Assembly (NCBI GenBank): GCA_963800325.1
Contig: CAWDAQ010000010.1
Span: forward strand, 1-64,000
Reading direction: 5' to 3'
Source: CAWDAQ01 sp963800325
GTDB taxonomy: Bacteria; Actinomycetota; Actinomycetes; Actinomycetales; Dermatophilaceae
DNA length: 64,000 nt
The translations under genes and the position numbers were made by a program. The notes beneath the pieces are model-generated. The model was not told where the DNA came from and did no database searches. It was given only the letters and a program-made list of their open reading frames with translations. This document shows positions 56,934 to 64,000 of this stretch, in pieces. How positions within the stretch are numbered: position 1 is the first letter of the stretch; the number at the start of each line of letters is the position of its first letter.

Positions 56934-57938
56934 TCAGTGGGTGCCCGGCTCGTGGGCGGAGTGGCTCGCCGGCTCGAGCTGGAACGTCGAGTGCTCGACG
57001 TCGAAGTGCCCGTCGATGCACGCCTGGAGCTCGTCGAGGACCCGGGGGGAGTGCGCCTCGCGGAAGCAGGCGTCCTCGACGACGACGTGGGCCGAGAGCG
57101 CCGGCAGCGAGGAGGTCACCGTCCAGACGTGGAGGTCGTGGACGTCGAGGACGTGCTCGTTGTCCATGAGGTGGCCACGGACCTGCCCGAGGTCGACCCC
57201 CTCCGGGGCGGCCTCGAGCAGGATGCGCCCGGAGTCGCGCAGCAAACCCCGAGCGGCCTTGAGCATCAGCGCGACGACGAGGAGGGAGGCGATGGCGTCC
57301 GCGCGCGTCCACCCGGTGAGGATGATGACGACGCCGGCGACCACGGTGCCGAGGAAGCCGTAGAGGTCGGTGAGGATGTGCTGGTAGGCGCCCTCGACGT
57401 TGAGGCTGCGCCGGTTCGCCCGCGCGATGAGCCACGCGGACGCGATGTTGACCGCCACCCCGACGATCGCGACGACGAGCACCGGGCCGCCCTCGACCGG
57501 CGGCGGGTGCACGAGCCGCCGGACCGCCTCGACCGCGACGACGACGCTGACGACGACGAGGGTGATCCCGTTGCCGGCGGCCGAGAGGATCTCGGCCCGC
57601 TTGAGGCCGAAGGTCCAGATCCCCTCGGCGGGCCGGGCGGCGAGGTGCATCGCCCAGAGTGCCGCCCCGATGGCGGCGACGTCGGAGAGCATGTGTCCCG
57701 CGTCCGAGAGCAGGGCGAGCGACCCCGACAGGAACGCCGTGACGACCTCGCCGACCATGAAGGCGACCAGCAGGGCCAGCGCGCCGACGAGGTAGCGGCG
57801 GTCGGCGTCGGGGGAGACGTCGTGGTCGTGGCCGTGTCCCTGGTCGTGCTTCGTGCCCGGCGTCGCGCCGCTCGCCCCCGCCTCCGGCGGGGTCGTGCCG
57901 CGGCAGAGGTCGGACTCGGGTGAGCTCCCCCGGCTCAT
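56934..57938 (-). CDS. Cation diffusion facilitator (CzcD/ZitB-like metal exporter)
   Basis: 334 residues, six helices. The His/Asp-rich N-terminus (KHDQGHGHDHDVSPDAD) and the transport-site motifs in SLALLSDAGHMLSDVAAI (HxxxD) and EGAYQHILTDLYGF are typical of zinc/cadmium/cobalt CDF proteins. The cytoplasmic C-terminal domain (HDLHVWTVTSSLPALSAHVV) is present. It exports divalent metal from the cytoplasm in exchange for protons. The ATG overlaps the CmtR-like stop as ATGA, so exporter and metal sensor are cotranscribed. Confidence 0.95.
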   Translation of the reverse strand: MSRGSSPESDLCRGTTPPEAGASGATPGTKHDQGHGHDHDVSPDADRRYLVGALALLVAFMVGEVVTAFLSGSLALLSDAGHMLSDVAAIGAALWAMHLAARPAEGIWTFGLKRAEILSAAGNGITLVVVSVVVAVEAVRRLVHPPPVEGGPVLVVAIVGVAVNIASAWLIARANRRSLNVEGAYQHILTDLYGFLGTVVAGVVIILTGWTRADAIASLLVVALMLKAARGLLRDSGRILLEAAPEGVDLGQVRGHLMDNEHVLDVHDLHVWTVTSSLPALSAHVVVEDACFREAHSPRVLDELQACIDGHFDVEHSTFQLEPASHSAHEPGTH

Positions 57939-58261
57939 GTCGGCACCTCGCAGACGTCGACCTCCGCACAGGTCCCGGTCGCGAGCACGACGCCGACCAG
58001 GTCCTCGAGGGCGTGCCCGAGCCTGGCGTCGGCGAGCTCGTAGCGCACCCGGCGGCCTTCGGGGACGGCGACGACGAGCCCGCAGCCCCGCAGGCAGGCG
58101 AGGTGGTTCGAGACCCCCTGCCGGGAGGCGCCGACGAGCTCGGCGAGGTCGCTGGGGTACCCGGGGGCGTTGCGCAGGGCGAGCAGGATCCGAGCGCGGA
58201 TCGGGTCGGCGAGGGCGTGCCCGAACCGCGAGAGGACCTCGTGGTGGGTCGCGGTGTCCAT
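57935..58261 (-). CDS. CmtR-like ArsR-family metal sensor
   Basis: 108 residues, winged helix. RFGHALADPIRARILLALRNA and SRQGVSNHLACLRGCGLVVAVPEGRRVRYELAD closely match mycobacterial CmtR, including the paired Cys of the LACLRGCGL helix that bind Cd(II)/Pb(II). The C-terminal tail carries two further Cys (TGTCAEVDVCEVPT), one probably equivalent to CmtR Cys102. It should release operator DNA on metal binding and derepress itself and the cotranscribed CDF exporter. A TACCGT -10 box lies seven bases upstream, embedded in an inverted repeat. Confidence 0.92.
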   Translation of the reverse strand: MDTATHHEVLSRFGHALADPIRARILLALRNAPGYPSDLAELVGASRQGVSNHLACLRGCGLVVAVPEGRRVRYELADARLGHALEDLVGVVLATGTCAEVDVCEVPT

Positions 58262-58266
58262 GCCCG

Positions 58267-58310
58267 CGACGGTACACAGGCTCGTGGATTCAGGGCAACG
58301 TGTACCGTCG
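58267..58310 (-). promoter_or_regulatory. Probable CmtR operator: 11-bp inverted repeat around the promoter
   Basis: CGACGGTACAC at 58267-58277 is the exact inverse of GTGTACCGTCG at 58300-58310, 22 bases apart. The left arm contains the minus-strand -10 box TACCGT seven bases before the ArsR-family start. Occupancy would block the promoter. Confidence 0.65.
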
Positions 58311-58360
58311 GCGACGCCGGGCGCCCCGGTCTCCCCGGGCCGCCCCGGGGCGACGAGGCG

Positions 58361-59764
58361 TCAGGCCTCCTCGACCTCGATCCGCCCCTCTCGCCCCGCC
58401 TCGGCCAGGGCGGCGTGGTCGGCGACCGCGAGGTCGGCGTACCGCTCGGCGAACTCGGCGAGCGCGTCCGGGACGGCGTCGCCCGAGCCGAGGTAGGCCG
58501 ACAGGGCGACCGGGTCCCCCGAGCGCGCGTGCGCCCTGGCCAGCGCCCAGCCGCAGAGCTCGCCGTAGAGCCGCAGGCCCTCCGGGCGCATCTGCTCGAC
58601 GTCGAGCGACCCCTTCTGGTCGCGCAGCTGGCGCAGGTAGAAGTCGCGGTCCCGGCCGTCGAGCCCGGTGACGCGGTCCCAGCCGAGGAAGATGTCGCTG
58701 ACGGCCTGCATGACCTGTTGCCCGGCGACGACCCGCTCGCCCTGGTTGTCCGGCACCGCTCCCCGGGTCCGCCCCGCGAGCGGCTTCGCGAGCACCGAGG
58801 GCGGGGCCTCCTTGGCCTGGAGGAAGAGCGGGTCGTCGTCGTCGCGACCCCGCAGGAGGATGATCCAGCAGCGGGTGCCGACGCTGCCGACGCCGACGAC
58901 CTTGCGTGCCATGTCGACGAACTCGTACTTCTCGAGCAGCACCCGGCGGTCCGCGGGGAGGCTGCGGCCGTAGCTCGCGACGAGGCCCTTGACGAGGGTG
59001 ACGAGCTCCTCCCGGGCGGTGCCCCCGGCGAGGTCGTCCACCGGCACGACGAGCGGGGGGTCGGCGGTGATGCGACGCCCGGCCGGGGTGACCCGGGTGA
59101 GCTTGCGCTGCGCCTTGAGGCTCTCGTTCGCGCGGGCCTTCGCGAGCGTCCCCGCGACGGCCTTGCGCTGGCGCTTGGCGAGCCGGGCCCCGGTGAGCGC
59201 GCTCAGCTCGTCGGCTTCGGCGCGGGTGTACCAGACCTTCAGCGTCGGCATCTCGGCGAACTCGGCCATGGCGTCCCGGTAGCGGCGCACCGTGCCCCGG
59301 ACCACCGCGCGTCGGTCGCCGCGGCCGGCGCCGAGGGTCATGCCGACGACGGCGAGGCTCGCGACGAGACGCTTGACGTCCCACTCCCACGGACCCGGGT
59401 GGGTCTCGTCGAAGTCGTTGAGGTCGAACACGAGCCGCCGCTCCGGGGAGGCGAACAGCCCGAAGTTGGTCAGGTGGGCGTCCCCGCAGAGCTGGACCTC
59501 CAGGCCGGTGCTCGGGCCGGCGCCGAGGTCCGCGGCCATCACCGCGGCGGCGCCCCGGTAGAAGGTGAACGGCGAGACGAGCATCCGGCCGTAGCGGATC
59601 GGCACGAGCTCGGGGACCCGGGCGCTGGCCTGGTCCTCGAGGACCGTCACCGGGTCCGGACGGGTATCGGGCAGGACGAGCTCGGCCAGGTCGCCCCGGG
59701 GAAGGTCCTTGCGGGCCTCCCGGCCGCGGGCGGTGCGCTCGCCGAGGGTGAGGTGCTCGGGCAC
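58361..59764 (-). CDS. DUF2252-family protein
   Basis: 467 residues, GTG start with GGGGGGAG just upstream. RYGRMLVSPFTFYRGAAAVMAADL, QLCGDAHLTNFGLFASPERR, FDLNDFDETHPGPWEWDVKRL and LLEKYEFVDMARKVVGVGSVGTRCW are the conserved blocks of this large family. The GDAH-x-x-N-x-G and D-x-N-DFDE motifs resemble the catalytic and metal-binding loops of the protein kinase/aminoglycoside phosphotransferase fold. No activity is established. It stands alone, downstream of the CmtR operator region and tail-on to it. Confidence 0.9.
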   Translation of the reverse strand: MPEHLTLGERTARGREARKDLPRGDLAELVLPDTRPDPVTVLEDQASARVPELVPIRYGRMLVSPFTFYRGAAAVMAADLGAGPSTGLEVQLCGDAHLTNFGLFASPERRLVFDLNDFDETHPGPWEWDVKRLVASLAVVGMTLGAGRGDRRAVVRGTVRRYRDAMAEFAEMPTLKVWYTRAEADELSALTGARLAKRQRKAVAGTLAKARANESLKAQRKLTRVTPAGRRITADPPLVVPVDDLAGGTAREELVTLVKGLVASYGRSLPADRRVLLEKYEFVDMARKVVGVGSVGTRCWIILLRGRDDDDPLFLQAKEAPPSVLAKPLAGRTRGAVPDNQGERVVAGQQVMQAVSDIFLGWDRVTGLDGRDRDFYLRQLRDQKGSLDVEQMRPEGLRLYGELCGWALARAHARSGDPVALSAYLGSGDAVPDALAEFAERYADLAVADHAALAEAGREGRIEVEEA

Positions 59765-59865
59765 GGCTCCCCCCTTCACGCCCTCCACGGGGCTCGGCCC
59801 ATTCTCGGCGGGCTGCCCTCGGCCCGGCCTCACCCCGGACGGGGGAGATGCGGCCGGCGGGTTGG

Positions 59866-59871
59866 TAGCGT
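59866..59871 (+). promoter_or_regulatory. -10 box, leaderless arrangement (TAGCGT)
   Basis: TAGCGT, six bases, then the ATG at 59878. Confidence 0.55.
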
Positions 59872-59877
59872 CACGGC

Positions 59878-60054
59878 ATGGTCGACCCCGCCGACGAGAC
59901 CCGCATCGAGCACCGCACCGACCTGCTCCCCGAGGAGCAGGCCGTCGGCAGCGAGGACCCGGAGGGTCAGGCCGAGGCGATCCTCGCCGAGTCCGACGAG
60001 CGCGTCGAGGAGCCCGAGCGCACCCGGCACGAGTCGGTCCAGACCCCGGACTGA
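59878..60054 (+). CDS. Small acidic protein, 58 residues
   Basis: ATG to TGA with consistent actinobacterial codon use and a well-placed -10 box. The product is strongly acidic: MVDPADETRIEHRTDLLPEE, later QAEAILAESDERVEEPE and a final HESVQTPD. It has no hydrophobic segment and should be a soluble, mostly helical or disordered polypeptide. The AEAILAESDER segment resembles small conserved actinobacterial proteins of unknown function. Ten bases separate it from the next gene, so the two may be cotranscribed. Confidence 0.65.
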   Translation: MVDPADETRIEHRTDLLPEEQAVGSEDPEGQAEAILAESDERVEEPERTRHESVQTPD

Positions 60055-60064
60055 GGACGTCGCG

Positions 60065-60562
60065 GTGGAGTGGGGAACCGTCGCCGGCTGGGCGGCGGTC
60101 GTGATCTCGGCCCTCTCGGCGCTCCAGTCGTGGCGGGCGACCCGGCAGGCCGCGCAGGCCCGCGACGGCGCCGCGAGCGTCGAGGTCTCGCTCGAGCGGA
60201 TCGCCGACGCCCTCGCCGCGAGGCAGCGCGCCCCGGGGCGCGGCGGCCTCCGCGCCCGCCGAGAGGGCGACCACGAGGGCGAGCAGGAGGGCGCGCCCGA
60301 GGGCGGCGTCCCGGCGTTCACGGTCGAGCTGCTCACCAGGGGCGGGTACCGGCTGCGCAACGTCTCCTTCGTCCCGGCGACCCGGGTCACGGTGGCTGCG
60401 CCCTCGGGTGGCGCCGCGCTCGCCGCCGAGGTGGAGCTCGGCCCGCTCGCGTCGACGGAGCCGTTCGACCTCCCCCCGGCCCGTCGCGGGGGCCCCACGC
60501 GACTGACGGTGACGTGCACCGAGATCCCGGACGGGGTCGAGGTGGCCCTCCCGGGCACCTGA
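60065..60562 (+). CDS. Membrane-anchored protein of unknown function
   Basis: 165 residues, GTG start ten bases after the preceding stop. An N-terminal helix (WGTVAGWAAVVISALSALQSW) is followed by a charged helical stretch (RATRQAAQARDGAASVEVSLERIADALAARQ), an Arg/Glu/Gly-rich linker, and a beta-rich end: AFTVELLTRGGYRLRNVSF, VTCTEIPDGVEVAL. The end looks like a small immunoglobulin-like or C2-like sandwich. No family recognised. It probably belongs with the 58-residue gene. Confidence 0.65.
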   Translation: MEWGTVAGWAAVVISALSALQSWRATRQAAQARDGAASVEVSLERIADALAARQRAPGRGGLRARREGDHEGEQEGAPEGGVPAFTVELLTRGGYRLRNVSFVPATRVTVAAPSGGAALAAEVELGPLASTEPFDLPPARRGGPTRLTVTCTEIPDGVEVALPGT

Positions 60563-60597
60563 CCCCCGTCGCCCCCGGTCGCCGCCGGTCGGGGCCG

Positions 60598-60897
60598 TCA
60601 GCGGCGGCGAGCCGCCGACCCGGCGCCCCCGCCCGCGCCCGAGAGGCCGATCATGGCGCCGAGGACGAAGCCGAAGTCGTACCAGCCGCCGGTGTTGTGG
60701 ACCTCGTAGATGCTCACCTGGTCGGTGAACAGCGAGACGACGAACGTCACCGGGATGATGAGGCCCTGCCACAGCCCGAGCCAGAAGCCGGCGGCCTCGG
60801 GGCCGTGGCTCGTGCCCGGGTTCGGCCCCGCCGCGCACGCGGCGAGCACGAGCAGCACGCCCGCCGCGGCGAGGACGACCGTGAGCCTGCGCGTCAC
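60598..60897 (-). CDS. Small lipoprotein/membrane protein
   Basis: 99 residues from the GTG at 60897. LTVVLAAAGVLLVLAACAAG is a lipoprotein signal with the Cys at about residue 19. Then GFWLGLWQGLIIPVTFVVSLFTDQVSIYEVHNTGGWYDFGFVLGAMIG, one or two helices with a conserved aromatic loop. The WQG...P...FVVSLF...Y...N pattern recurs in a widespread small-protein family of unknown role. The frame upstream of the GTG is promoter region. Confidence 0.75.
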   Translation of the reverse strand: MTRRLTVVLAAAGVLLVLAACAAGPNPGTSHGPEAAGFWLGLWQGLIIPVTFVVSLFTDQVSIYEVHNTGGWYDFGFVLGAMIGLSGAGGGAGSAARRR

Positions 60898-61056
60898 CGG
60901 CCCCACCCCCCACGTGCACCCAACCGCGCACGGCCCACGGCCGGGCAGGGACGAAGGTCCCCGGCCTGGTGTGCCGCGGTCCCGGTCGGGGTACGTCGAG
61001 GGAGCGGCCGGGACCCCTCCCACGAGGAGGTCCCGGCCGACCACGCCGACGTCGGG

Positions 61057-61971
61057 TCAGGGCCCGAGCCCGGGGGCGAGGTCGACGCGCACCCGGCCCG
61101 GCTGGTCGTCGAGCACGACCACCGTCGCCAGCCCCGCGCGCGTCCACCCGACCGGCAGCAGGAACCAGCGACCGCCGGCGTGGACGAGGGGGCGCAGGCC
61201 GTTGTAGCGGAACCGGTAGGCGCTGTGGTCGGCGTCAAGGCGGGCCACCCCGACCCCGGGGCCGGGCAGGTGGAGGTCCTGGCTGCTGTAGACGACCGCC
61301 TGCGGCAGGATCGGCAGGGTGCGCTCGACGACGCGGGCGGTCGAGCGTCCTCGCGTCTGCGCGAGGTCGGTGACCCCCCAGAAGGCCGTGACGAGGACGA
61401 GCGCGACGACCACACCCCGGCGCAGCGGCGCCCCCACCCGGAGCCGGGCCACCGTCGCGGGGGCCAGCAGTCCCCCGACGGTGGCCGTCCACGCGGCGTA
61501 CTCGAGCAGCAGGACCGCGCCGCCCAGCGCGAACGGGGCCCACGTCCCCTGCGGTGGCCGGTAGAGCCCGAGCAGGCCGGCGCCCGCGAGCACCGCCGCG
61601 ACGGCGAGGACGACGAGCGTCGCGCCCCGGGCCCGGGTGCGCGTCGCCCGCTCCAGCCACCGTCCGGCGAGGGCGTGCACCGCGACGAGGACACCGAGCA
61701 GCAGCAGCGCGGTCACGACCGGACGGAACAGGGCGTCGGCGCTGCGGATGACGTACGTCGTGCTCGACTGCTCGAGCACCGTGAGGCTGATCCCGAAGTA
61801 GCCGTAGAACGTCCGCTCGCTGACGTACCCGAAGTAGGTCAGCAGGGCCCCGGCGGCGGTCGCCGGGCCCAGGAGGACGAGGAGGTCCCCGGCGGCTCGC
61901 CAGGGCCGCGCCTGCCCGGCGGTTCCGCCCGCGGACCCGCGGGTGGCCTCCGGGGTGGCGTCGAGGGTCAC
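61057..61971 (-). CDS. Polytopic membrane protein of unknown function
   Basis: 304 residues from the GTG at 61971, which overlaps the stop of the preceding lipoprotein gene as GTGA. About five helices (for example LVLLGPATAAGALLTYFGYV and VVTALLLLGVLVAVHALAG) are followed by a C-terminal extracytoplasmic domain of about 85 residues (VYSSQDLHLPGPGVGVARLD, FRYNGLRPLVHAGGRWFLLP). The ERTFYGYFG segment recurs in uncharacterised actinobacterial membrane proteins. Presumably works with its lipoprotein partner. Confidence 0.75.
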   Translation of the reverse strand: MTLDATPEATRGSAGGTAGQARPWRAAGDLLVLLGPATAAGALLTYFGYVSERTFYGYFGISLTVLEQSSTTYVIRSADALFRPVVTALLLLGVLVAVHALAGRWLERATRTRARGATLVVLAVAAVLAGAGLLGLYRPPQGTWAPFALGGAVLLLEYAAWTATVGGLLAPATVARLRVGAPLRRGVVVALVLVTAFWGVTDLAQTRGRSTARVVERTLPILPQAVVYSSQDLHLPGPGVGVARLDADHSAYRFRYNGLRPLVHAGGRWFLLPVGWTRAGLATVVVLDDQPGRVRVDLAPGLGP

Positions 61972-62744
61972 GGGGTGCTCGTGCCGGTCGGGGTGGCCCC
62001 GGACAGCAGCGGGGCCCTCGGGGTCAGGGTGAGCGTCTCCCGGGTCGGCAGCGGCACGCGGGTCGCCGGCGTCGGCGGGGACAGCGGTGGCAGCGTCGTC
62101 CCCGGCAGCCGGGTCGGGGGCGTCGCCCCGGGGACCGCCGGTGGTCTCGTCGACGAGCTCGTGGTGGCCCTGCTCGTCCCCGGGCCCGTCGTCCCCGTCC
62201 GCGGCGTGCCGCTCGTGCCGGAGGACCCGGATCCGAATCCGGCCCCGAGCGAGCGGACCACGCCCGCGGGGACGCCGACCCCGGCGCAGAGGGCGGCGCC
62301 GTCGCCGGCGCACACCGAGTCGGCGCGCCGGTCGACGAGGACGAGCACCCCGCCGGTCCCGGAGGTGCTGAGCCCGCCGAGCAGGCAGAGCGGGGTGTCC
62401 GGGGTGCACGGCGCCAGGACGATGGGCAGGACGAGGGTGCACGTCGTGTCCGGGCCGGGGACCCCGGCCCCGCCCTGGCAGTCGGCGACGAGCTCGTCGA
62501 CCTGGTCGGCGCTCAGGGCGATCCCCGCGGCGTCGGTGACCTGCTCGGTGCCGAGGACCGTGGTCGCCCCGCTCCCGGCGGTCCCGCCCGGGGTCGAGCT
62601 CCGGGTCGTCGTCCCCGTCGTCTCCGTCGCCGTCGCCGTCCCCGTGCCGCCCGCCCCGTCCCCGCCGCCGCAGCCGGTGAGCAGGAGGACGGCAGCCGCG
62701 AGCGCGGCCGGCGCCACGCGGAACCGCAACAACGTGTGCGGCAT
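61968..62744 (-). CDS. Thr/Pro-rich lipoprotein
   Basis: 258 residues with a lipoprotein signal (APAALAAAVLLLTGCGGGDG, Cys about residue 25). A Thr/Gly-rich linker leads to a domain of about 100 residues containing six Cys (LVADCQGG, DTTCTLVLPIVLAPCTPDTPLC, DSVCAGDGAALCAG), probably disulfide-bonded, then a long Thr/Pro/Ser tail of the cell-wall-spanning type. GGGGAGG precedes the ATG. Its stop overlaps the start of the membrane protein gene. Function unknown. Confidence 0.75.
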   Translation of the reverse strand: MPHTLLRFRVAPAALAAAVLLLTGCGGGDGAGGTGTATATETTGTTTRSSTPGGTAGSGATTVLGTEQVTDAAGIALSADQVDELVADCQGGAGVPGPDTTCTLVLPIVLAPCTPDTPLCLLGGLSTSGTGGVLVLVDRRADSVCAGDGAALCAGVGVPAGVVRSLGAGFGSGSSGTSGTPRTGTTGPGTSRATTSSSTRPPAVPGATPPTRLPGTTLPPLSPPTPATRVPLPTRETLTLTPRAPLLSGATPTGTSTP

Positions 62745-62871
62745 CTCGGCCACCTCCCCGGCGGGTGCCCTCGTCAGAGCGCCGTCCACCTCCCGTGATA
62801 CTCCCGCCGGGCCGTCGGCGCCACACCCCCGCCCGGGGGGACACCGCGGGTGCGCGGGTGGGCACGCCGGG

Positions 62872-64000
62872 TCAGGTCGGGCGCAGGACGTCCGGGTCGG
62901 TGCGGAGGTGGACCACCGCGAGGGTCCCGGCCGAGAGCGCGGCGTCGAGCGCGGGCCCCACCTCGTCGGTGGTGGACGCGGTGGCGCCGAACCCGCCGAA
63001 CGCCCGCGCGTACGCGGCGAAGTCAGGGTTGTGCAGTGCCGTGCCGCTGACCCGACCGGGGTGCGCACGCTCCTGGTGGCGCCGGATCGTGCCGTACTGG
63101 CCGTCGTCGACGACGACCACGAGGGGCGCGGCGCCCTCGGCGGCGGCAGTCGCGAGCTCCTGGCCGTTCATGAGGAAGCAGCCGTCGCCCGTGACGGTCA
63201 CGACCTGCCGGTCCGGCTCGGCGACGCACGCGGCGACGCCCGCGGGCACGTCGAAGCCCATGGCCCCGTTCCGCGGCGCGAGCAGTGACGGGTAGCGGTG
63301 GTGGGTCAGGTAGCGCATCGCCCACAGCGCGTGGTTGCCGGCGCCGTAGGTGACGACCGCGTCGGGCCGGAGCCGTCGCCGAAGCAGGTCCATCGCCACC
63401 GCGAGGTCGACGCCGCGACCCGGGCGGTCGGCGTGCGCCGCGGTGAACGCCTCCTGCGCGGCGCGGGCGGGGGCGTACCAGGTCCGGTGGCGTTCCCGGC
63501 CGCGTGGTCCCGCCGGCGGCGCCGGGTGCGCGCGGAGGGCGGCGGTGAACGGGCCGGGCGCGCAGAGCAGGTGCCGGTCGACCCCGCCGGCGTGCGCCCG
63601 CAGCGCCGGGTCGGGGTGGACGAGGACGGTGTGCCGCCCGTCGGCACCCCGCGTGTACCCGCCGCTGGGAACGTCGGTGTTGCCGCAGCCGACGAAGCAG
63701 ACGGCGTCGGCGCGGTCGAGCAGCCGGGCGGCGGGGCCGGCGTCGTCGAACCCCAGCCAGCCGGCGTAGGCACCGCTGGCGTTGTCCAGCACGTCCTGGG
63801 TGCGGAAGTCCGCGACGACCGGGACCTCGGCGGACTCGGCCCACGCGGCGAGGTCGGCGGCGGCCTCGGCCGTCCACCGCTCGCCCCCGACGACGAGGAG
63901 GGGTCGGTCCGCGCGGGCGAGGGTCCCCGCGACCGCCTCGACGTCGTGGGGGTCGGCCCCGCCCTCGGCGAGGGCGCGCGGGGCAGTCGACCCGGCCGGA
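62872..64000 (-). CDS. Thiamine-diphosphate-dependent enzyme (acetolactate-synthase-like), truncated by window edge
   Basis: At least 375 codons; the frame stays open to the right edge, so the N-terminal domain is outside the window. The central domain (LLVVGGERWTAEAAADLAAW, VPVVADFRTQDVLDN) and the C-terminal TPP domain are visible: TYGAGNHALWAMRYL, APRNGAMGFDVPAGVAA, VVTVTGDGCFLMNGQEL with the Mg/TPP-binding GDG...N, and VVDDGQYGTIRRHQE. This is the acetolactate synthase/benzoylformate decarboxylase superfamily. The specific reaction cannot be set; the catalytic Glu lies in the missing part. The GTG at 63792 is internal, not the start. Confidence 0.88.
   Translation of the reverse strand, partial: PAGSTAPRALAEGGADPHDVEAVAGTLARADRPLLVVGGERWTAEAAADLAAWAESAEVPVVADFRTQDVLDNASGAYAGWLGFDDAGPAARLLDRADAVCFVGCGNTDVPSGGYTRGADGRHTVLVHPDPALRAHAGGVDRHLLCAPGPFTAALRAHPAPPAGPRGRERHRTWYAPARAAQEAFTAAHADRPGRGVDLAVAMDLLRRRLRPDAVVTYGAGNHALWAMRYLTHHRYPSLLAPRNGAMGFDVPAGVAACVAEPDRQVVTVTGDGCFLMNGQELATAAAEGAAPLVVVVDDGQYGTIRRHQERAHPGRVSGTALHNPDFAAYARAFGGFGATASTTDEVGPALDAALSAGTLAVVHLRTDPDVLRPT

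Overview
The window is very GC-rich (about 72%), uses GTG starts freely, and carries families typical of actinobacteria: a SepX/GlpR-like divisome protein, a BldC-like regulator, a CmtR-like ArsR repressor, a MoeA-MoaC-Mog cluster and a GerW-family protein. I infer a high-GC Actinomycetota chromosome, probably Micrococcales (an Intrasporangiaceae-like genome would fit). The genus cannot be fixed from sequence alone.

Bases 1-9146 are an accessory region. An IS21-family element (istA/istB) cuts into an Rhs/YD-repeat toxin gene. Only the toxin tail is left, followed by a small two-helix membrane protein that looks like its immunity gene. After a hairpin-rich, gene-poor stretch comes an ISL3-family element with an 8-bp target duplication. 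Its transposase is itself split by a three-recombinase (RIT-type) element whose ends form a strikingly symmetric repeat system. The ISL3 element sits in a 3' fragment of a tRNA-Arg(CCT) gene, which looks like the attachment-site scar closing an integrated island; the intact tRNA should lie left of the window.

From 9339 onwards the sequence looks like ordinary chromosome: a multicopper oxidase, an orphan histidine kinase, a GerW protein, an MFS exporter, a large helicase-like protein with eroded ATPase motifs, MscL, an SAF protein with an MTA-phosphorylase, an FmdB protein, a K+/H+ antiporter and a penicillin-acylase-family enzyme. Next is a conserved block: 5-FTHF cyclo-ligase, UDP-glucose pyrophosphorylase, moeA, moaC, mog, a GNAT and a SepX-like protein. 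Then come an AI-2E-family permease, tRNA-Ala(CGC), an alcohol dehydrogenase behind a MerR-type promoter, a SGNH acyltransferase and a secreted pullulanase.

The region 43-49 kb has a permease fused to two YHS metal-binding domains with a (Gly-His-Asp)8 linker. It lies in an operon behind a CsoR-type palindrome, which suggests copper control. The same region holds three copies of a structured intergenic repeat whose outer stem is conserved while the inner stems differ in sequence but stay complementary. At 52.2-54.7 kb a deletion has fused a LacI-type regulator to a Gfo/Idh/MocA dehydrogenase, leaving an intact-looking sugar isomerase downstream. The right part has an EmrB-type exporter, BldC, a CmtR-CDF metal-efflux pair, a DUF2252 protein, several small secreted or membrane proteins, and a thiamine-diphosphate enzyme running off the right edge.

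A recurring feature is a TANNNT-like -10 box exactly 6 or 7 bases upstream of the start codon in thirteen genes, the signature of leaderless transcription. At 27229-27238 two divergent genes share overlapping -10 boxes.
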